From: Piezodorus guildinii
Taxonomy: Eukaryota; Arthropoda; Insecta; Hemiptera; Pentatomidae
Assembly: GCA_023052935.1 (NCBI GenBank)
Contig: CM041292.1
Span: 107,625,906 to 107,689,905 of the forward strand
Length of the DNA: 64,000 nt
Reading direction: 5' to 3'
Below, piece after piece: positions 59,071 through 64,000 of this stretch; position 1 is the first letter of the stretch; each line of letters starts with the position of its first letter. Made by a program: the position numbers and the translations under genes. The notes under the pieces are model-generated. The model had not been told where the DNA came from and made no database searches. It was given only the letters and a program-made list of their open reading frames with translations.

Positions 59071-60486
59071 AAATTTAAATCAATTGTATTGACATTTACT
59101 ACATAAACAGGATTTATTAGAAATTGTTAAGACAAAAATCTGAGAATTTAACTTAACAAAATAATATATTTTCGATACTTGTTCTGCAAATATATATTTT
59201 TTTTTAACCCCAGCGGAGTAATAAATGGCAAGTAATACAATTTGAGGCATATTTTAACTTTCTAGCTTAAATAATGTTACTAGATTTGTTTATTTGAGCT
59301 TTAAATCTTTAGATCAATATGAATCGAATCAAATTGTTTCTTAGTATGTTAATAATATACGTCCTCTAGAACTTTAAAAATAATTAAATCCAAATGTTTC
59401 CAATGAAAAGCATTTTGCTAATTTTATTATTTATTAAATTTATTTTTTAAAAAGTGTTTTTTTAACATGACGAAATCGCTTCTCCATTCAATAATTTAGA
59501 ATTATTCTATAAAAAACAAGAAATTTAGAATTGTGCAATAAAACTCAATTTAAAGTCTGATAATTTTAAAGATCGAGAGACATACTGGGTGTATATTTTT
59601 GGCTTCCCAAAAATAAAAGACATTCCATACTGATACAAAAAATAAAGATTTTCATTTCATCAGTTATAGAATTTTATTCATTAAATCGCGTTTTTTACCT
59701 CTGTGAGCTATTTGTTTTATAAACTAGTTAATCTTCTTATTCTTTGTGTTTGTTTCTACTATTTCAAAATTTGTTTGTATTTATATTAAATTGGTAGCAT
59801 ATTGTCTTGATGCATAAGCAGGCGGCGAACTTCATTATTCTTAAAACATTCCTATATATAAACAAGATCGATTTCAAGAGAGGGAAATAAGTGAAAGTTA
59901 TGTAATGAGTGCACCGAATGTGTTTTCGTTTTGTTTGTTTTTTTAGTTCTTTTCTCAATTTACGATTAAAACATACTTAGCTGCTGTTGTGCTCAAGCGT
60001 GCAACTCATTACGTGAAATATGTAAGCCGCTGGAGTGGAGGAGCGATAGAGAACACAGGACCTACCGAAGCGCCCCCGGACAGAACACAAATGTGCCACT
60101 AATGAGGATCAAAGGAGAGCCAAAACGTGTATTTTATTTTTAAAGGCGGTGAAATGGTTGACCGGTGCCTTTAGTTTATCGCCAACTGTTATCGCTAGCT
60201 TTGGAGTAATGGCCTCACCACCGGCCCCCTTCCTTCCCTTCACCTCCCCCCCCCCCCCAACCACCAACGGCGGCATAAATTTAATGTTGGACCAGGTTCG
60301 ATTATCACTTTGCTACCAACCATATAGGCGCAAGTGCAGGAAGACAAAAAACCAACAAATACTCAATCATCATATTTCTATTCAAATTATTTGTTTAAAA
60401 AAACAATGACATTGGCATAATATATCTATATAATTTATTAATTTAATCTACAAAATAGTTATTACCTATAAATAAATAAGATAGAT
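59071..60486. other. AT-rich DNA plus a GC-richer block at 59990-60310
   Basis: 59990-60310 holds GTAAGCCGCTGGAGTGGAGG, CACTAATGAGGATCAAAGGAG (ATCAAAGG is a TCF/LEF-like core, CTAATGAG homeodomain-like), then GGTTGACCGG, CACCTCCCCCCCCCC. It is non-repetitive with no convincing frame, and is a candidate regulatory block. The rest is AT-rich. Confidence 0.35.
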
Positions 60487-61203
60487 CTCATGCCGGCCTT
60501 TGGTGTTGCAAGTGGCTTCGTTCCAGGCAACCCTCAAGATTTTTTTCCGGTTGAAGTTGATGTAGAGAATCCATTTTTCGTCACCAGTAAAAACTCGTTT
60601 CAAAAATGGATCCTCCACATTTTTTTTCAGCAGCAAATCACAACATGAATTCCTTTCAATAAGGTTCCTTTTCCTGAGTTCATGGGGAAACCCAACGTCG
60701 TAACGACAGACGTACCCGTCCTTCTTTTAGGTGATTAAAAACGGTCAATTTGCAGGCTTTTAACTCCACAGCTATCTTACGGGCGTGAATTTAATTCGTG
60801 AATTTTTTTCGATGATCGTCATAATATCCTCGATGTCAAAAATTGAACTCCGGCCAGCCCAGGGTTGGTCTTCCAAATTGAAACCTCCTGAACTAAACCG
60901 CGGAAACCACTTCTGAACCGTGCTATCAGCAATTGAATCGCTGCCACATGGCACGAATTTTTTTTAAATTTTTTTTTAAAAACAGCATAATATGCCAAAA
61001 ATGAACTGAATCCTCACTCATGTTGGTGTGCAATAAACTAAACTACTGAGCCTCAATAAAGACGAATTGAGTGTGTAAACATAGTTAATGCTATGAGGAT
61101 TAAAGACATATACATTAGCTTTTTGATTCATTTTAAGCAGAAAAAATAAAAGGTAAATTTTATTTTAAAAATCCCTACGAACTTTTCGGACTGCCCAATT
61201 CTT
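60487..61203 (-). mobile_element. Mariner transposon, 5' half
   Basis: A terminal inverted repeat-like end TTGGGCAGTCCGAAAAGTTCG (minus strand, 61198-61178) is followed by a decayed leader and transposase. VQKWFPRFSSGGFNLEDQPW and GRSSIFDIEDI are the helix-turn-helix region. Then VGFPHELRKRNLIERNS, DLLLKK, DPFLKRVF and TGDEKW (60571-60588) follow. TGDE holds the first catalytic Asp of the DD34D triad. The sequence ends soon after, so the second half of the element and the other Asp residues are gone. Frameshifts are present. Antisense to the host gene. Confidence 0.88.
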
Positions 61204-62219
61204 GAGAAGTTCTAGAACAGAAGATAAGGGAATTTAAGAACGAAAAAGATAAATATTGGAATATATTTTTTAAAGAAAGCTCAGTAGAATTCGTTATTTT
61301 TTTATTTATATTTTGTAAATAACTATTTGTTCTTCTTTTGAATCCGATACAAAATTATAACTGTAAAGTATTAGATGTTAATTTAATATCAGTGTTTTTC
61401 AATAAATAACTAATAGGACCATTAAATATCAACATAACTTTACAAAAAAAACAGGTCTTATCTACATAATAGTATTTTAAAAACCTGCTCGAGTTGTTAG
61501 AGGGGACACCCAGTTAATCCTTGTCTTCACTCTGAAATGATATTTATAGATAGACCTATAAGTGGATCAGGACATTGTACAATTAATTAATGTGATGTGT
61601 GAACTGAAAAAAATCATAGAAAATAAAAACCGTTTATGAAAAGAGTACAATAAAATTATATAACTTTTTAAAACGTATTTTTGTTTTATTTCTATTCATT
61701 TCAGAATACTTGTCTTTCTTTGAAATAAGTTCTTAAGAGGTTTATAGGTGAATAAGATCTCTGACTTATATTGGTTTGGCAGCCAATTATAGTCATCTTG
61801 GTGGCTGAAAACATGTATTGGGAAAACCTCTCTTACTCTAGTAATTTTAAAGATATGTTAAAACCAAAACTAACTATATTTCAAGAGTGTGAATTTCATT
61901 TTTTGACCTCATAATACACTACCTAAAGGGTGCAGAAAATTCTCTAAAATTCATTTTTGAAGAGGAGATTTTTACCGAACTTTTTTCTTCTTTTTTTAAA
62001 TTTTATAAAGGAAAATAAACTTAGCTTTGATTATTTTTTCATATATAGCTCACTCGTAAACCTAATTGCTAAAAAAGAGTTGATATTATTCATATTCTTT
62101 TATAGAATTTTCAATAATGATTATACAGAAATATTTCAACAAGTAAAAATTTAAAAATAATTAAACTAATTCACATTACACATCTATACCATGATATAGA
62201 TACACATTCACTGTTGAGG
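61204..62219. other. AT-rich DNA, nothing recognised
   Basis: No coding, RNA or clear repeat signal that I can support. Confidence 0.4.
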
Positions 62220-62560
62220 TCTTACGTTTCTTGATAAGCAGAACCTGTAAGTACGAATAAAAAAATCATTCCGCAGCTTTTCTCTAAAATAAAAACTTAT
62301 ATATCAATTATTCCGAAATTTGACAAAAAAAAAAAAAAAAAAAATACAGGACTTCCGACGATGATCCTAAAATCTAGACGTTTATATCAGTTTTAATTTA
62401 TATAACTCTGTTATTTTTGAAGATAAAGGAAAAATCAAGAGAATTTTAGAATTAGTATATTATTAAAAAAAAAAACTATTAAAAATTAACTTATATATTC
62501 GATCATAACTGTTTTTTTTTTTTTTAAGAAGAACAAAGGAAAAAAAAATCTTTATAGTCA
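62220..62560 (-). repeat. Dispersed repeat family D copy
   Basis: The minus strand contains CTTCAAAAATAACAGAGTTAT, TCTAGATTTTAGGATCATCG, GGTTCTGCTTATCAAGAAACG and TAAGACCTCAA, matching in order the plus-strand copy at 33370-33730. Confidence 0.7.
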
Positions 62561-62689
62561 GGTCACAAACCATAAGAGATTCAATACCCTAAAACTTGGT
62601 TATTATTAAAGATAGAGAAAAAAAAAGAAATGATTTACAATATCAAGACATCGATGAACAAAGTAAAAAAAATATGGTCAAGCCACCAC

Positions 62690-63110
62690 TAAAAATATAT
62701 GTAATTCCTCTATGGCTCATATATTATTGAATAAAGAGAAACATTTGAAGTGTTCTGGAACCAGGAATTTTTATTTGAATTATTGCAATGAAAATAGAAA
62801 GAAAAGAAAGTCAAGCATAAATGATTTTTGTTTATTATTTTCGATGATGAATCTTTTTATTCGATAAAAAAAAAATACCCCAACTTAAACTTTGTGGTCC
62901 TAGGTCTCAAGAAATGCAGAACCCTAATAAGGAAAAATAAAAATCAGTCTGCCCACCGTACGAATTTATGAATACCAAAAATTGAATAGGTAAAAATTGT
63001 AAAAAGTTGAATGAGCTTGAAAAAAAATTGATTGAGATATAGCGTTTTAAATTAGCAGTGGTGAAAAGCCATTTTTCTTTGATTAATTTATCGCTTTTCA
63101 TATCACTTAG
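62690..63110 (-). repeat. Dispersed repeat family D copy
   Basis: On the minus strand: CACCACTGCTAATTTAAAACG, TTTATTTTTCCTTATTAGGG, TTCTGCATTTCTTGAGACC, GATTCATCATCGAAAATAA, CCAGAACACTT and CATAGAGGAATTACATAT. These match the copies at 14640 (+) and 7360-7800 (-). Adjacent to the copy at 62220-62560. Confidence 0.7.
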
Positions 63111-63122
63111 TTAATTAAATAA

Positions 63123-63203
63123 TCCTGGGACTACCTGTGCGTTTGAACCCGGGACCTTTGGCATAAGAGGCTGTTATGCTAACCACCCTGCTACAGGTAA
63201 CCC
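63123..63203 (-). mobile_element. SINE family A, tRNA-like head only
   Basis: Minus strand: CCTGTAGCAGGGTGGTTAGC (A-box region), TAACAGCCTCTTATGCC, GGTCCCGGGTTCAAACGCAC (B box GGTTCAAACGC) and AGTCCCAGGATTATT. The body and tail are missing. Confidence 0.8.
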
Positions 63204-63413
63204 ACCAAGATACATGCATAACAGAAAATTAAAATGAATGAGCATTGCCATTTACGATATATTTAAATTAATTTAGGGAAAAAGGAAACAATTATTCATC
63301 AAGAGATAGGATAATTCTGGCTGCCTAAAAGCGTGATTAAGTATACCTTTCTATTCTGATCCAAATCTCTAATTATTATTCGATTCACGAAAAATGTCAA
63401 CTTATAAAAAATT

Positions 63414-63556
63414 TTACAGGGTAGGGTCATCACTCACTACGCCTATTTTTTGTGAGTGAACCTTCATTATATGCTTATAAAAGTCCCACCACCGGGACTG
63501 GGATTCGAACTCACAACCTTTGACTTGCGAGACTAGCCACTCAGCCACGGGCTCCC
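63414..63556 (-). mobile_element. tRNA-derived SINE, family C
   Basis: Minus strand: GGGAGCCCGTGGCTGAGTGGC with an A box TGGCTGAGTGG, then CTAGTCTCGCAAGTCAAAGG and the B box GAGTTCGAATCCC (exact GTTCGAATC core). A non-tRNA part follows (GGTGGTGGGACTTTTATAAG, ATGAAGGTTCACTC). The head looks like a Leu- or Ser-type tRNA. Because the sequence continues into a non-tRNA body and lacks a clean acceptor stem, I call it a SINE, not a tRNA gene. Confidence 0.75.
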
Positions 63557-64000
63557 TTCGCTTTTGATAATTTGAGAAAGAAAAAAAAAAGAAGCGGATT
63601 ATAGATCTTAAAAATACATTTGATGTTATGGATCCTTTTTTTTTCAATACTGTTCAGAGATTTATGAAATGTGCGGCTCCTAGACTATTTATGAAAGCTA
63701 TATGAATCATTGTGCCATTATGATAGCTATGCTTACACAGTTTCAACATAAAAGGTATAGGATATTTCTATGTTTATTCACAAGCAAATAAAAATCTTGG
63801 TTTGGAAAGCAGTCAAATTATTTATAAAAAAAAGTCAAAAATAACTTATTAATTTTATGAAACTTTAATTAATAGATCGAAAAATGTAATCCTAAGATCA
63901 GCTCTAGTTGACTTATTATATTTGGTAGATGTTAAGCGTTAATAATTATAAATTCTGAAAATTCATGACTTGGTGGGTAACCAGTCATATATTTTAATAT
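63557..64000. other. AT-rich DNA, nothing recognised
   Basis: No coding, RNA or repeat signal that I can support up to the end of the window. Confidence 0.4.

Noticed and set aside
63480..63556. Possible Leu/Ser tRNA gene on the minus strand
   Set aside because: Good A and B boxes but no matching acceptor stem, and it runs on into a non-tRNA body; better explained as SINE family C.
40564..64000. Homeodomain exon of the apterous gene
   Set aside because: I looked for the WFQNARAKWRR-type helix and an Arg-rich N-terminal arm in this stretch and saw none; the exon is presumably beyond the window.

Overview
The window is a piece of a nuclear genome from an arthropod, almost certainly an insect. 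It is strongly AT-rich, gene-poor and full of decayed transposable elements: non-LTR retrotransposons, tRNA-derived SINEs, mariner relics and a Helitron. The one conserved gene I can place is a LIM-homeobox gene of the apterous/Lhx2/Lhx9 subfamily, on the + strand. Two of its exons are here: LIM1 (26297-26510) and LIM2 plus the RGRPRKRK motif (40262-40563). They are separated by a 13,751-bp intron, and the splice junction restores an arginine codon in frame. The 5' exon(s) and the homeodomain exons are not visible, so about 26 kb upstream and 23 kb downstream are also probably intron or flank. I cannot name the species.

Layout: 1-26 kb holds AT-rich DNA, SINEs, LINE fragments, two nested or dispersed repeat families (called D and E here), a long foldback element (19.56-20.06 kb) and a perfect 50-bp palindrome at the left edge. 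26.3-40.6 kb holds the two apterous exons and their intron, which contains LINE ends, two mariner relics, several SINEs and a few GC-richer blocks that may be regulatory. 42.6-47.2 kb is an almost complete antisense Jockey-type LINE with both ORFs, carrying only three visible disabling changes. 49.2-49.5 kb (- strand) looks like a tiny gene for a secreted 37-residue peptide, with TATA box, signal peptide, stop codon and AATAAA. 52.5-53.4 kb is a complete non-autonomous Helitron that contains an internal piece of LINE reverse transcriptase. 55-64 kb is again repeats, including a family E copy interrupted by a SINE with a clean target-site duplication, and a mariner half.

The most unusual items are the candidate short peptide gene, the Helitron carrying a reverse-transcriptase fragment, a ribozyme-like CTGATGA...GAAAC repeat motif (two clear instances, with a weaker look-alike in a foldback) and a multi-copy family (E) whose one end carries a conserved coding tail. 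All homology statements come from motif recognition by eye; no database search was run.
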